From Kaistella flava (ex Peng et al. 2021) (GTDB taxonomy: Bacteria > Bacteroidota > Bacteroidia > Flavobacteriales > Weeksellaceae), in NCBI RefSeq assembly GCF_015191005.1, contig NZ_CP040442.1:682001-746000 (forward strand): a DNA stretch of 64,000 bases, in the 5' to 3' direction. Positions 52,714 to 62,180 of this stretch are shown piece by piece (positions within the stretch are counted from its first letter, which is position 1; each line of letters starts with the position of its first letter). The position numbers and the translations under genes were made by a program. The notes beneath the pieces were generated by a model that saw nothing but the letters and a program-made list of their open reading frames with translations, was not told where the DNA came from and made no database searches.

Positions 52714-53988
52714 ATGAAAAGATTTTTTGTATTACCATTGATTGCTGCAGGTTATTTACTTAATGCACAAACAATTGGTAATTCTCCATATGCTGCCTTT
52801 GGAATCGGTGATGTAAAATACGATAATACAACTGATATCAGTTCAATGGGTGGCGTTTCTACCGCATATATTTGGGATTTTAACAACAACTTTAATTTCA
52901 GCAATCCAGCAGCCAATAAAAATTTGGAGCTAACCACTTTGAAGATTGAAGCAAGTAATGAAAATAACTTCTTCAAATCTAATTATAACAATTTGAGTGT
53001 TACCAAGCATTCAACGTATTTGTCTAATTTAACAATTGCTTTCCCAATTTCGAGTAAAATAAAATTCGGAATGGGTTATCAACCTTACAGTTCAAAAAAA
53101 TACACCGTTTATAACTCCCAAGTTTTGGCCGGTGGAAATACACAAGCGAGTATTAATCGCGGAGAAGGAACGGTAAGTACGGTACAAGCTGCTTTATCTT
53201 ATCAGATTACTCCAGCGTTTGCATTGGGTCTAAGATCTAATTTCTTCTTTGGTAATTTATATGATATTAATGAAGTGACCTTTTCTAATGCTGAATTAAT
53301 CAATGGGTATGAAACAAAGAATAAAGTTGAAACCTTTAATTTTACTTTGGGGACTACTTATCAGAAAAAACTTCCGAAAGACAAAAAGTTAACTTTAGGA
53401 GCAACTTATACTTTCGGAAATACTGGTCAAATGGAAACCCGTTATGTTAACAGTACTTATTACTATACTGCTGGTGATACCAAAAATAATGAAAGTATTA
53501 TTGAGGAGAAATACAGCGAAGCTAAAAACTTGATTCCTATGGAATTCTCTTTAGGAGCAGGTTATGGTAAAGATGGCAAATGGTTTTTAGGAACGCAGTA
53601 CGATTATAAAAAAGGAGAAACTATTCAATTTTTAGGAAAACCTTTTGTTAATGATAACTCTTATAAGATTTCTGCGGGAGGTTGGTATTTACCCAACTAC
53701 AATAACTTCAGAAATTACTTTTCCCGAGTTACTTACCGATATGGTGCGTATTACGAAAAAGGAAGTTTAGCATTTAACGGAACCAACGTTAATCAATTTG
53801 CGATTACTGGTGGAATGTCGTTGCCTTTCGAAAACAAAAGCGCAAGCAGAATGAGCGGTATCGATTTAGGTCTTGAATTAGGAAAAAGAGGAACGTTGGA
53901 TAATAATTTAATCCGTCAGAACTTTGTTAATTTAAAAATAGGAATTAATTTTGCAGACAAGTGGTTTACTAAACGACTTTATGATTAA
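52714..53988 (+). CDS. Outer-membrane beta-barrel protein of unknown function
   Basis: A 424-residue exported protein with signal peptide MKRFFVLPLIAAGYLLNAQ. The start IGNSPYAAFGIGDVKYDN and the many alternating strands rich in Tyr, Asn and Gly (LTLGATYTFGNTGQMETRY, WFLGTQYDYKKGE, VTYRYGAYYEKGSL) indicate a FadL/PorV-like barrel. It ends NLKIGINFADKWFTKRLYD, an outer-membrane-type final strand. It lies 3 bases before lptC, so a role in the envelope, possibly connected with lipopolysaccharide, is inferred. No family name can be given. Confidence 0.8.
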   Translation: MKRFFVLPLIAAGYLLNAQTIGNSPYAAFGIGDVKYDNTTDISSMGGVSTAYIWDFNNNFNFSNPAANKNLELTTLKIEASNENNFFKSNYNNLSVTKHSTYLSNLTIAFPISSKIKFGMGYQPYSSKKYTVYNSQVLAGGNTQASINRGEGTVSTVQAALSYQITPAFALGLRSNFFFGNLYDINEVTFSNAELINGYETKNKVETFNFTLGTTYQKKLPKDKKLTLGATYTFGNTGQMETRYVNSTYYYTAGDTKNNESIIEEKYSEAKNLIPMEFSLGAGYGKDGKWFLGTQYDYKKGETIQFLGKPFVNDNSYKISAGGWYLPNYNNFRNYFSRVTYRYGAYYEKGSLAFNGTNVNQFAITGGMSLPFENKSASRMSGIDLGLELGKRGTLDNNLIRQNFVNLKIGINFADKWFTKRLYD

Positions 53989-53991
53989 AAA

Positions 53992-54582
53992 ATGAATTTC
54001 AGTAAAGAAATAATATATAAAAATATAGCCGGCTTTTTAAGTTGTGCTATATTTTTTGCTTTAATATCATGTGACGAAGATCTTACCAAGATCAATAAAA
54101 ACAGGAATAATAATTTCCCGTCGCAAATCATCAACAATGCCAATATTGTACAGCGCGATTCTGGAATGATTAAATTGCGTGCTACTGCTCCACTTATCGA
54201 AAAATACGAATATATTGACTCACCTTATATCGTGGCCAGAAAAGGAATTAATATCCTTTTTTACGATAAAAAGAAACCTGATGTTCCTGGAAAAATTTCT
54301 GCGAAATATGCGAAGTTTAACGAGAAAAAGAAATTTTACGAAGCCAAAGGAAACGTGAAAATTATCAGTAATGAAAATCAAATGTTTGCGATGCAGTCGG
54401 TTTATTGGGATCAGGTAAAAAAAGTCATTTACACGAAAGACACCGTTTATGTTACTGATAAAGATGGTTCTACTCTAGTTGGCGCTAATGGAATGACCGC
54501 CAAAGATGACTTCTCTGAATATACGTTCTATAATAATTCAGGTGATATCAATGCTCAGAAAATTCCGGAAAAATCCAGGTAA
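53992..54582 (+). CDS. lptC: LPS export protein LptC (lipoprotein form)
   Basis: A 196-residue protein with a lipobox-like signal (FFALISC, Cys27). The LptC/OstA-like fold follows: NANIVQRDSGMIKLRATAPLIEKYEY (about 48-73), ILFYDKKK, ISAKYAKFNEKKKFYEAKGNVKIISNENQ (about 100-128) and YTKDTVYVTDKDG. LptC bridges the inner-membrane LptBFG transporter to LptA in the periplasm. In E. coli it is anchored by a helix, here probably by lipid. It is translated just after the barrel gene (3-base gap). LptB/F/G are not in the window. Confidence 0.88.
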   Translation: MNFSKEIIYKNIAGFLSCAIFFALISCDEDLTKINKNRNNNFPSQIINNANIVQRDSGMIKLRATAPLIEKYEYIDSPYIVARKGINILFYDKKKPDVPGKISAKYAKFNEKKKFYEAKGNVKIISNENQMFAMQSVYWDQVKKVIYTKDTVYVTDKDGSTLVGANGMTAKDDFSEYTFYNNSGDINAQKIPEKSR

Positions 54583-54656
54583 TTCGATCTATTTCTTTCT
54601 GACAAACGCTCTTTTTTTTCAACAATAATTCATACTTTCAAGAAAACTTTTATCTT

Positions 54657-55706
54657 ATGAATTTTCACGCTTTGGGTTTAATGTCTGGCACCAGTCTAGA
54701 TGGATTGGATATTTGTCATGCGTTTTTTGAAAAAAATGAAGTCGGAAAATGGAATTTTAAGATTCTAAATGCTGCGACTTTCCCTTACTCTGAAAAATGG
54801 GAAAACAAATTAAGAAATGCCATTTATTTATCGGCGGAAGAAATCTTCGAACTCAATTCTGAATACGGATTTTATTTGGGTCAAAAAGTAAAAGAATTTA
54901 TTCAAAAATATTCTTTAGAAAATATAGATTTCATCGCTTCTCACGGACATACCGTTTTTCATCAACCCCAGAAAAAGTTTACCGTTCAGATTGGAGATGG
55001 TCGAGCCATTAAATTACTGACTACTATTCCAGTGATTTACGATTTTAGAAGTCAAGATGTTTTGATGGGTGGAAATGGCGCTCCTTTAGTTCCCATCGGT
55101 GATGAGTTGCTTTTTTCTGAATTTGATGCGTGTTTAAATATTGGTGGATTTTCTAATATTTCTTTTAAAGAAAACGGAAAGAGAATTGCCTTTGATATTT
55201 GTCCCGTGAATATCGTGCTGAATCATTTTGCTAAACAATTAGGAAAAGAATACGACGAAAACGGAAATTTTGCAAGAAATGGAATAATTAATGATAAGCT
55301 ATTATCAACATTAAATTCAATAGAATATTATCATCAAAATCCGCCAAAATCATTAGGAATGGAATGGGTTTCGGAACATATTTTACCAGAATTGAAAAAT
55401 GAAAATCCAGCAACGATTTTAGCGACTTTTACAGAACACGCCGCCACTCAAATTGCCCATATTTTTAATCAATATCAAATAAAAAAAGTTTTATTTACCG
55501 GCGGTGGAACGTATAATTCTCATTTAGTTGAAAGCATTAAAAATAAAACTGAAACAGAAATTATCATTCAAGAAAAAGAATTAATTGATTTTAAAGAAGC
55601 ATTGATTTTTGCCTTCATGGGAGTTTTAAGAATGAGAAATGATAATAATGTGTTATCATCAGCAACTGGAAGTTCTCACGATCATTGTTCTGGAATCCTC
55701 GTTTAA
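54657..55706 (+). CDS. anmK: Anhydro-N-acetylmuramic acid kinase
   Basis: A 349-residue sugar kinase of the AnmK family. Motifs are MSGTSLDGLDI near the start (phosphate loop), SHGHTVFHQPQKKFTVQIGDG (about 100-120) with catalytic Asp in FRSQDVLMGGNGAPLVPIGD (about 131-150), LNIGGFSNIS (about 163) and VLFTGGGTYN (about 280). It phosphorylates anhydro-MurNAc from cell-wall turnover to MurNAc-6-P for recycling. It is slightly shorter than E. coli AnmK. The 74-base gap after lptC holds no terminator, so cotranscription is possible. Confidence 0.94.
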   Translation: MNFHALGLMSGTSLDGLDICHAFFEKNEVGKWNFKILNAATFPYSEKWENKLRNAIYLSAEEIFELNSEYGFYLGQKVKEFIQKYSLENIDFIASHGHTVFHQPQKKFTVQIGDGRAIKLLTTIPVIYDFRSQDVLMGGNGAPLVPIGDELLFSEFDACLNIGGFSNISFKENGKRIAFDICPVNIVLNHFAKQLGKEYDENGNFARNGIINDKLLSTLNSIEYYHQNPPKSLGMEWVSEHILPELKNENPATILATFTEHAATQIAHIFNQYQIKKVLFTGGGTYNSHLVESIKNKTETEIIIQEKELIDFKEALIFAFMGVLRMRNDNNVLSSATGSSHDHCSGILV

Positions 55707-55734
55707 ATAGTAATAATTAAAAAATAAAAGATAG

Positions 55735-57258
55735 ATGCAAATAGATATTAGACCTTTAAAACTTGAAGATTACGACGAACTTAGGGATACCATGCAGAAG
55801 GCATATCCTGCGATGTCTGAAAGTATTTGGTCAAAAACAAGTATCAAAAAACTAATCAAAATTTTCCCCGATGGACAGATCTGTATCACTGTTGACAATA
55901 AGATTGCAGCCGTCTGTCTGTCGCTCATTGTCCAATATGAATTGTATGGTGACGATCACACTTATAAGGAAATTACTGGAAATTATACTTTCAACACACA
56001 TTCTGATACGGGAAATGTATTGTACGGAATTGAGGTTTTTGTAGATCCCGAATTTCGAGAATTACGTTTGGCGAGAAGATTATATGATGCGAGAAAAGAA
56101 TTGTGTGAAAAACTGAATTTAAAATCGATTATCGTTGGCGGTCGTATTCCGAATTACCATTTGCACAGTCATGAACTTTCACCAAGACAATATATTCAGC
56201 AAGTCCGCAAAAAAGAAATTTACGATCCTGTTTTAAGTTTTCAATTAGCGAATAATTTCCTGCCAGTTCGGGTTTTAAAAAACTATTTACCTGAGGATTT
56301 ACAGTCGGCCGAAAATGCTGTTTTGTTGCAATGGAATAATATTTATTACAGCAAAAAGCCAAATACCATGCAGGATGCTGTAATTCGTCTAGGATTGGTA
56401 CAATGGCAAATGCGTCATTTTAAAGACATTGATGCTTTCTTTGAACAGGTTGAATTTTTCGTGAATGTAATGGCAGATTATAAATCAGATTTCATTATGT
56501 TCCCGGAGTTTTTCAATACACCTCTACTCGCTCCATTCAATGATTTAAGTGAAAGAGACAGCATGTTCAAACTGGCAGAACTGACTGAAGAAATTAAAAA
56601 TAAACTTTCGCAATTGGCAATTGGTTATAACATCAACATCATCGGTGGAAGTATGCCTTTGGTTGAAAATGAAGAATTGTACAACGTCAGTTATTTACTT
56701 CACCGTGACGGAAATATTGATGAACACAGAAAAGTTCACATTACGCCAAATGAGAAAAAATTCTACGGAATGAAAGGTGGAGATCAAATAAAAGTGATTG
56801 ATACCGATTGTGGAAAAGTTGGTTTGGTGATTTGTTATGATGTGGAATTCCCAGAATTGCCTCGAATTTTAGCCGATCAAGGAATGAAGATTTTATTTGT
56901 TCCTTATTTGACAGATACTCAAAATGCTTATATGCGTGTTCGGAATTGTGCGTCTGCGAGAGCGATTGAAAATGAATGTTATGTTGCGATTGCAGGTTGT
57001 GTCGGGAATTTACCTGGTGTAAATAACATGGATATTCAATACGGACAAGCTGCGGTTTTCACGCCGTCAGATTTTGCTTTTCCATCAAATGCGATAAAAG
57101 GGGAAGCAACGCCGAATACCGAGATGACTTTAATCGTCGATGTTGATCTAAATTTATTGAAAGAACTTCATCATTACGGCGCCGTAAGGACAATGAGTGA
57201 TCGCAGGAAAGATTTGTATGATACGATTTCTTATAATACTGAAACGGATAATGAATAA
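55735..57258 (+). CDS. GNAT acetyltransferase fused to a carbon-nitrogen hydrolase
   Basis: A 507-residue two-domain enzyme. The N-terminal GNAT region (about 1-205) has IEVFVDPEFRELRLARRLYDARKELC (acetyl-CoA loop, about 102-128) and GGRIPNYH. The C-terminal nitrilase-superfamily domain (about 217-500) has the Glu-Lys-Cys triad: Glu in MFPEFFNTP (about 262), Lys in HRKVHITPNEKKFYG (about 335) and Cys in VICYDVEFPE (about 369). It should hydrolyse an amide or nitrile and/or transfer acetyl; the substrate is unknown. This fusion is known as a two-domain family. It lies 28 bases after anmK. Confidence 0.92.
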   Translation: MQIDIRPLKLEDYDELRDTMQKAYPAMSESIWSKTSIKKLIKIFPDGQICITVDNKIAAVCLSLIVQYELYGDDHTYKEITGNYTFNTHSDTGNVLYGIEVFVDPEFRELRLARRLYDARKELCEKLNLKSIIVGGRIPNYHLHSHELSPRQYIQQVRKKEIYDPVLSFQLANNFLPVRVLKNYLPEDLQSAENAVLLQWNNIYYSKKPNTMQDAVIRLGLVQWQMRHFKDIDAFFEQVEFFVNVMADYKSDFIMFPEFFNTPLLAPFNDLSERDSMFKLAELTEEIKNKLSQLAIGYNINIIGGSMPLVENEELYNVSYLLHRDGNIDEHRKVHITPNEKKFYGMKGGDQIKVIDTDCGKVGLVICYDVEFPELPRILADQGMKILFVPYLTDTQNAYMRVRNCASARAIENECYVAIAGCVGNLPGVNNMDIQYGQAAVFTPSDFAFPSNAIKGEATPNTEMTLIVDVDLNLLKELHHYGAVRTMSDRRKDLYDTISYNTETDNE

Positions 57259-57263
57259 AAACG

Positions 57264-57294
57264 AAATCCCGGAACTATTTTAGTTTCGGGATTT
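57264..57294 (+). terminator. Intrinsic terminator of the GNAT-nitrilase gene
   Basis: A 13-bp stem (AAATCCCGGAACT / AGTTTCGGGATTT, one G-U pair) with a 5-base loop is followed by TTTATG, 5 bases after the stop. Confidence 0.85.
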
Positions 57295-57341
57295 TTTATG
57301 GGTTAAATTAATTTGTACATTTACTTTAAATTTTAGAAAAA

Positions 57342-57599
57342 ATGGCAGCACAAGATATCATCATTTTCGAACCAAGTACTTCTGAAGAATCAGAAGCTTT
57401 AAAAGCGTTTGGTAAAGCTTTGAAATTAAAATTTAAAGTTGCTGAAAGTGTAGATTTCGAGGACAATCAAGAAGTTGAAATCCCTGAAGCGCATAAAGCA
57501 ATTGTAGCTGAACGATTAGAAGATTATCGGAAAAATCCGAATAATAATTTGAATTTTGATGAGCTGTTGAAAGATATTAGAAAAAAATACAATTTGTGA
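57342..57599 (+). CDS. Antitoxin-like protein of a ParE-type module
   Basis: An 85-residue acidic protein (MAAQDIIIFEPSTSEESEALKAFGKALKLKF) resembling the DUF2683-type antitoxins of Bacteroidetes. The first 32 residues are strand/helix-like and may bind DNA, while the C-terminal part (IPEAHKAIVAERLEDYRKNPNNNLNFDELLKDI) is helical and likely wraps the toxin. Its stop overlaps the toxin GTG start (GTGA), a classic toxin-antitoxin coupling. The pairing supports the call more than the sequence itself. Confidence 0.75.
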   Translation: MAAQDIIIFEPSTSEESEALKAFGKALKLKFKVAESVDFEDNQEVEIPEAHKAIVAERLEDYRKNPNNNLNFDELLKDIRKKYNL

Positions 57600-57889
57600 A
57601 TTATCTCATTGAAAATAGACCCAGAGTTTATGATGATATTTTAGAAGCTGTTGATTATTTCTTTTCGATAAATCCACAATTAGCAGCAGATTTTTTAGAC
57701 AGAATTGAAGAAGCTAAACAAAGTATTTTAAATACGCCAAAAGGTTTTGTAGTGAAATATTCAGAAGTTCGAACGATTCTTTTAAAACACTTTGATTATC
57801 ATATTTACTATATTATTGAAGAAAATAAAATCGTCATACTTGCTATTCTTCATGCTCATATTGGTGATGAGAAAATTAGCGAGATTTAA
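57596..57889 (+). CDS. ParE/RelE-superfamily toxin
   Basis: A 97-residue protein from a GTG start overlapping the antitoxin stop by 4 bases. The fold signature is present: N-terminal strand NYLIENRPRVYDDILEAVDYF, helix NPQLAADFLDRIEEAKQSILNTP (about 26-48), then strands VKYSEVRTILLKHFDYHIYYIIEENKIVILAILHAH split around Arg and His. The layout and residues fit ParE-type plasmid-stabilisation toxins, which poison gyrase; RelE-type mRNA cleavage is the alternative. A terminator follows, so the pair is a stand-alone two-gene operon. Confidence 0.85.
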   Translation: MNYLIENRPRVYDDILEAVDYFFSINPQLAADFLDRIEEAKQSILNTPKGFVVKYSEVRTILLKHFDYHIYYIIEENKIVILAILHAHIGDEKISEI

Positions 57890-57921
57890 ATCATTTTTTA
57901 AAAATTCACCATTCTAAAAAA

Positions 57922-57947
57922 AAACCCACTGCAATTGCGGTGGGTTT
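57922..57947 (+). terminator. Intrinsic terminator of the toxin-antitoxin operon
   Basis: The stem AAACCCAC / GTGGGTTT encloses a GCAATTGC palindrome and is followed by GTTATTTG, 32 bases past the toxin stop. Confidence 0.8.
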
Positions 57948-57981
57948 GTTATTTGATTTACAAAACTACACGAAAGGATTC

Positions 57982-58025
57982 GGGAGCGTAGCAGCTATAT
58001 AAAATCTTTTTATTTTTTGGGAGCG
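57982..58025. repeat. Short element with two GGGAGCG copies
   Basis: GGGAGCG occurs at 57982-57988 and 58019-58025, separated by a GCAGCTATATAAAATC segment and T-rich sequence, just past the VOC gene stop. It looks like a fragment of the intergenic repeats of Chryseobacterium-like genomes, from memory only. Confidence 0.35.
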
Positions 58026-58031
58026 AACCTA

Positions 58032-58442
58032 TTACGAGAAAATCTCGTCTTTATCAGAGAATGATTTAAATTCCAAAAAATTGCCGCTGAAATCTTGTAC
58101 AAACATAGTCATCTGTTCTCCAACCTTTCCTTCATAGCGTTTTTGAGGCTTTAGAATAAAGTTTACTTTTTCTCTTTCAAATTTTTCATAAATTTTTTCG
58201 AATTGATCTTTCTCTAAAAGACATCCGAAATGCGGGATAGGTACTTTCACACCATCCACATTGCCGCAGTAATCAGGCTCGGGAAAATTAGTACTAATAT
58301 GCGCAGATAATTGATTGCCAAAAAAATTGAAATCAATCCAGTTTTCTGTTGATCTTCCTTCCTCACATTCTAAAATATCGACATAAAATCTTCTGGTCGA
58401 TTCAATATCTTTCACTTTAAAGGCGTAATGAAATGCATTCAT
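58032..58442 (-). CDS. VOC (glyoxalase/bleomycin resistance) family protein
   Basis: A 136-residue VOC protein. It starts MNAFHYAFKVKDIESTRRFYVDILEC, with the first metal-ligand His position at HYAF. The second strand set has WIDFNFFGNQLSAHIS, with His about 52. The last motif is FVQDFSGNFLEFKSF (Glu about 124). It is one small domain, probably a dimer. The reaction (lyase, dioxygenase or resistance binding) cannot be told. It has no operon partner; the TonB receptor gene lies 101 bases upstream on the same strand. Confidence 0.87.
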   Translation of the reverse strand: MNAFHYAFKVKDIESTRRFYVDILECEEGRSTENWIDFNFFGNQLSAHISTNFPEPDYCGNVDGVKVPIPHFGCLLEKDQFEKIYEKFEREKVNFILKPQKRYEGKVGEQMTMFVQDFSGNFLEFKSFSDKDEIFS

Positions 58443-58543
58443 ATTTTTAATTATAAGTATTTTCTGGAATTAAACTTTGTCCTATAATATGGTGTGAAAA
58501 TCTTCGGAACACATCCAATGTTAAAAGTAGTTTATATTACCGA

Positions 58544-60973
58544 TTACAGCTTGAACTCCAATTTCACATTAAAAAATCTCCCTGTCAATCTCACAGGAAC
58601 CGGATAATTGTAACCCGAATTCACATCATTTACCCACTGATTTGCAACCGTATTACTGATGTTAAATGCATTGAAAATCTGAACGCCTAAAGTCAATTCT
58701 CTAAAATTACCCCAGAAACCGCCGTTTACTTTATTGTCTTTTTGATCAATGAAAACTTTAGATAAACCAATGTCAACTCTTTTGTAAGAAGGCAAAGTTC
58801 TTTGATATTTGTAAGGTGCTTGGAAATCTGGTTTGCCAAATTCATCTAAAGAAATCGGTGTTCCAGATGGAAGACCATTTGCATAATTCAAAGTTAAGTT
58901 AACTCGCATTGACGGAAACTTCGGCATATAATCCTGATAGAACATTGAGAATCTAAAACGTGGATCCGTTGGTCTTGGAATATAACCTTGATGATCTATA
59001 TTCTCATAAACTCTGGCATAACTTGCAGAAATCCAAGAATCAACTCCCGGAACAAATTCTCCAAATAATCTGGTATCAATTCCGTAAGCATAACCTTCTG
59101 AATTATTTTCACCTGAATATCTGATTCTAACATTGTCTAAATAATAAGGAATCAAATGATCCATTTTCTTATAATACAACTCGGTTGTTAACTTAAACGG
59201 ACGTTCAGCCATGTTGAACTCATAATCGTTTTTTAAGATCACCTGCATCGAACGTTGTGACTTTATATTTGGATTAAAGTTTCCGTCGAAATCTTTAATC
59301 TCTTTATAGAAAGGTGCTTGATAGTAAATACCTCCGGAAACGGTGAACAACATATCCATATCCCAATTTGGTTTAACCGCGATTTGTCCACGTGGAGAAA
59401 TAATGGTTTCATCATTGAAATCCCAATGAGAAGCACGAACTCCAGCATTTACAAAAACGCGATTTTCACCCCAATAGAATTTTTTAGAATATTGTACATA
59501 ACCAGAAAGTCGGGTTGGTTCAATATGATTGGCTCCAGAAATACTGTAACGTAAACGAAGCTGAGAAGTATCCAAAGTTCCAGGATCTACATGAGTTCTC
59601 GGCGTGCTGTAACCCAAGGAATCAACCAATTGCCATTCATTGGTAAAGTCTCTTAAATTTTCTTTTTCAAATTTTAAACCTACTTCGAAATCAGTATTGA
59701 CATCTGGTGAGAATTTAGTTTTAAATTGTGCACCGAAAGTTTTTACCAATAAGTCATTTCTGGCGTGATCGATTTGTCCACCAACATCGTACGACGCAAC
59801 TGGCGCTCCGGTAATTGGATCAAAAGTCTGTAACATATACGCAGAAGCGATTGAATAGTATTCACGCTCGCGGTTTTGGTAGGCAAAATTATCTAAATTA
59901 AAAGCCCATTTTTTATTGGGTTTAAAATTAATGGAAGCCGTTCCCATCATATTCTTATACTTGTCATCTTCTTTACCATTGTAGAAAACGTTCAATTTCA
60001 AAGGTGATTGCAAAGTTCCGAATTCAACTTCTTTCACTTTTGGAACCATTTCGTAATCATTTTTACTCCAATAACCGATGAATGAAAATCCCCATTTATC
60101 ATTTAATTTATAATTAATGTAGGTCTGGAAATCCATGTATTGTGGATTAAAATCGGTGTCTTCATTCAAAGTATTTAAAACCAAATTGGTATTTCTATAA
60201 CGACCGGAAATCATACCAGACAATTTTTTATCCTTCGACGCGAAACCTGTAGTAAGTCTTCCTCCAATTAAACTCGCTTCTCCAGAAAGTTCAAATTTCG
60301 TTGGTTGACGATAGTAAATGTTTAAAGCTGAAGACATTTTATCGCCATATTTTGCTTCAAAACCACCAGGCGAAAAACTAATCGCCTGAACCATATCCGG
60401 ATTAATAATACTTAATCCTTCCTGCAAAGAATTTCTAATTAAAAACGGACGGTAAATTTCAATATCATTAATGTAAATAAGGTTTTCATCGTAGTTTCCA
60501 CCTCTTACCATATATTGCGAAGAAAGCTCGGTATTTGAATTTACAGAAGGTAAAGTTTTCAAAAGGTCTTCGACACCGCCAGAAAGTGAAGCGACTTGCT
60601 GTGCTTCTTTAGATGAAATTTCTATCGAAGTTAAATCGGTGATTTTTGGTTTTCCTTTTTTCTGAAAAACGACTTCCTGAATTTCTGTTTCACGTTCTGA
60701 TTTTACAAACAAAACATTTACGTTTTGAACTTTTGGATTGATTTTAATATTTTTATTAAAACCTCTGAAATTGGCTTTTTGAACTGATAAAGACTGCTCA
60801 GAATCTGCAATCGGAATCTTTACGAAACCTTTATCATCAGTAGTGAAATTTTGGTTATTATAAGAAACACTTGCTTGTGAAACAGGTTTGCCATCTTCGT
60901 CTAAAACTTTGATATTGATTTGCGAATAAGCAAAATACGGTACGAACAATAAGAATAGAATAAATTTTTTCAA
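58544..60973 (-). CDS. TonB-dependent outer-membrane receptor
   Basis: I favour the TTG at 60973 (809 residues), which gives MKKFILFLLFVPYFAYSQ, a clean signal peptide; the alternative TTG at 61003 adds ten residues ahead of it, and no ATG fits. A CarboxypepD_reg-like domain (about 19-95, INIKVLDEDGKPVSQASV) is followed by the plug (about 105-225; SLSGGVEDLLKTLPSVNSN, YMVRGGNYDENLIYINDIEIYRP as parts) and a 22-strand-type barrel. It ends FFNVKLEFKL. It imports an unknown large substrate with TonB energy. No SusD partner is adjacent, which argues against a glycan-utilisation pair. Confidence 0.92.
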   Translation of the reverse strand: MKKFILFLLFVPYFAYSQINIKVLDEDGKPVSQASVSYNNQNFTTDDKGFVKIPIADSEQSLSVQKANFRGFNKNIKINPKVQNVNVLFVKSERETEIQEVVFQKKGKPKITDLTSIEISSKEAQQVASLSGGVEDLLKTLPSVNSNTELSSQYMVRGGNYDENLIYINDIEIYRPFLIRNSLQEGLSIINPDMVQAISFSPGGFEAKYGDKMSSALNIYYRQPTKFELSGEASLIGGRLTTGFASKDKKLSGMISGRYRNTNLVLNTLNEDTDFNPQYMDFQTYINYKLNDKWGFSFIGYWSKNDYEMVPKVKEVEFGTLQSPLKLNVFYNGKEDDKYKNMMGTASINFKPNKKWAFNLDNFAYQNREREYYSIASAYMLQTFDPITGAPVASYDVGGQIDHARNDLLVKTFGAQFKTKFSPDVNTDFEVGLKFEKENLRDFTNEWQLVDSLGYSTPRTHVDPGTLDTSQLRLRYSISGANHIEPTRLSGYVQYSKKFYWGENRVFVNAGVRASHWDFNDETIISPRGQIAVKPNWDMDMLFTVSGGIYYQAPFYKEIKDFDGNFNPNIKSQRSMQVILKNDYEFNMAERPFKLTTELYYKKMDHLIPYYLDNVRIRYSGENNSEGYAYGIDTRLFGEFVPGVDSWISASYARVYENIDHQGYIPRPTDPRFRFSMFYQDYMPKFPSMRVNLTLNYANGLPSGTPISLDEFGKPDFQAPYKYQRTLPSYKRVDIGLSKVFIDQKDNKVNGGFWGNFRELTLGVQIFNAFNISNTVANQWVNDVNSGYNYPVPVRLTGRFFNVKLEFKL

Positions 60974-61079
60974 TGCTGGAAATTTAGATTTTAAAGATAG
61001 CAAAAATCAAAGAATTTTAACTTTATTTTATGAGACTAATTGTTAGTTTTTTTTTACTACTTTCGAAAAAAAATTATAT

Positions 61080-62180
61080 ATGAAACAAATCAGTTTTCTT
61101 TCTCTTTTTCTAACCGTTTTTATTAGTGCTCAAAAATTCAAACCGGCAGTAGTTACTTTTAATAATGATGATGAAAAAATAGGAAATGTTGCCTACAACA
61201 ATCCGATTATGACTCCTCAAACTTTTGAATTCAAAGAAGGTTCAGAACAAGCAAAAAAATTAGGAAAGAGAGAAATCAAAGAAGTTAATATTACAGATAA
61301 AGCTAAATTTATAAAAGCTGAAATTGAGATTTCAAGACATCCTGAAAATTTGCAAAATCTTGAAAATAACAAGAATTTCCATATAAAAAAAGAAGAGCAT
61401 TTTATCGAACAGATTGCTTTTGGAAAATACAATCTCTATAAATATTCGGATGATATGAATAAAGCTTATTTTTATTCTTCAGAGGATTCAGATGGTATAA
61501 AACCTCTTCTCTTTAAAGAATATTTTTTAAATGAGAATGCAAAAGCCAGTAATAAAGAATATTTAACTGTACTCGAAAAAATAAACTGTGGTAATAACAA
61601 TTATAAAAATGTACTTTATCTCGAAAGTAGCTTGACCAATTATTTTAATGAAATTAATCAATGCAATGGAGAAACTAATACTGAATATAAAAAGCCAAAC
61701 GATTATATAGAGCATAAGATTTATGGTGCATACTCCCAAGTTAAGGATCCGAATGAAACAGGTTTTGGTGGTGGATATGAATTTGAGTATCATCTTCCAT
61801 TAAATAACTACAGCTTTGCAGTTGCTGCTGCGCCGGGTTTCTTCGTGTATAATGAAAAGAAAGATCTTGCATATAGAGAATATTCCACAAAAAGCATTAT
61901 CTCTTTTCCAATCCTTTTAAGATATTATCCAATCAAGACAAAAGATTTCAAAATGTATGCTTCTTACAGTATTGTGAATTTTTCGCAAATGAATCAAACC
62001 TACATGAGCTATAATAATCAGGAAGAAAAGATCGGTGGCTTCACTGCATTTGAAAATAATTTTTTCGAACTTGGATTAAGAATTAAAACTCTTGAAGCGT
62101 TTGCAAGGTTTCACTCGAGAAGTGGAGGCGAAGCAATTTCTTTAGGCTTAAAATATAATATATATTCTACAAAAAAATAA
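61080..62180 (+). CDS. Hypothetical exported protein, outer-membrane barrel-like C-terminus
   Basis: A 366-residue protein with signal peptide MKQISFLSLFLTVFISAQ. The N-terminal half (about 20-190) contains strand-rich segments (KEVNITDKAKFIKAEIEIS, IEQIAFGKYNLYKYSDD) and two Cys (about 169 and 195) that may pair. The C-terminal 150 residues (GAYSQVKDPNETGFGGGYEFEYHLP, FPILLRYYPIKTKDFKMYASY, AISLGLKYNIYSTKK) look like an OmpW-type small barrel. The family is not recognised, and no neighbour suggests a role. It is divergent from the TonB receptor gene and convergent with kdsA. Confidence 0.7.
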   Translation: MKQISFLSLFLTVFISAQKFKPAVVTFNNDDEKIGNVAYNNPIMTPQTFEFKEGSEQAKKLGKREIKEVNITDKAKFIKAEIEISRHPENLQNLENNKNFHIKKEEHFIEQIAFGKYNLYKYSDDMNKAYFYSSEDSDGIKPLLFKEYFLNENAKASNKEYLTVLEKINCGNNNYKNVLYLESSLTNYFNEINQCNGETNTEYKKPNDYIEHKIYGAYSQVKDPNETGFGGGYEFEYHLPLNNYSFAVAAAPGFFVYNEKKDLAYREYSTKSIISFPILLRYYPIKTKDFKMYASYSIVNFSQMNQTYMSYNNQEEKIGGFTAFENNFFELGLRIKTLEAFARFHSRSGGEAISLGLKYNIYSTKK

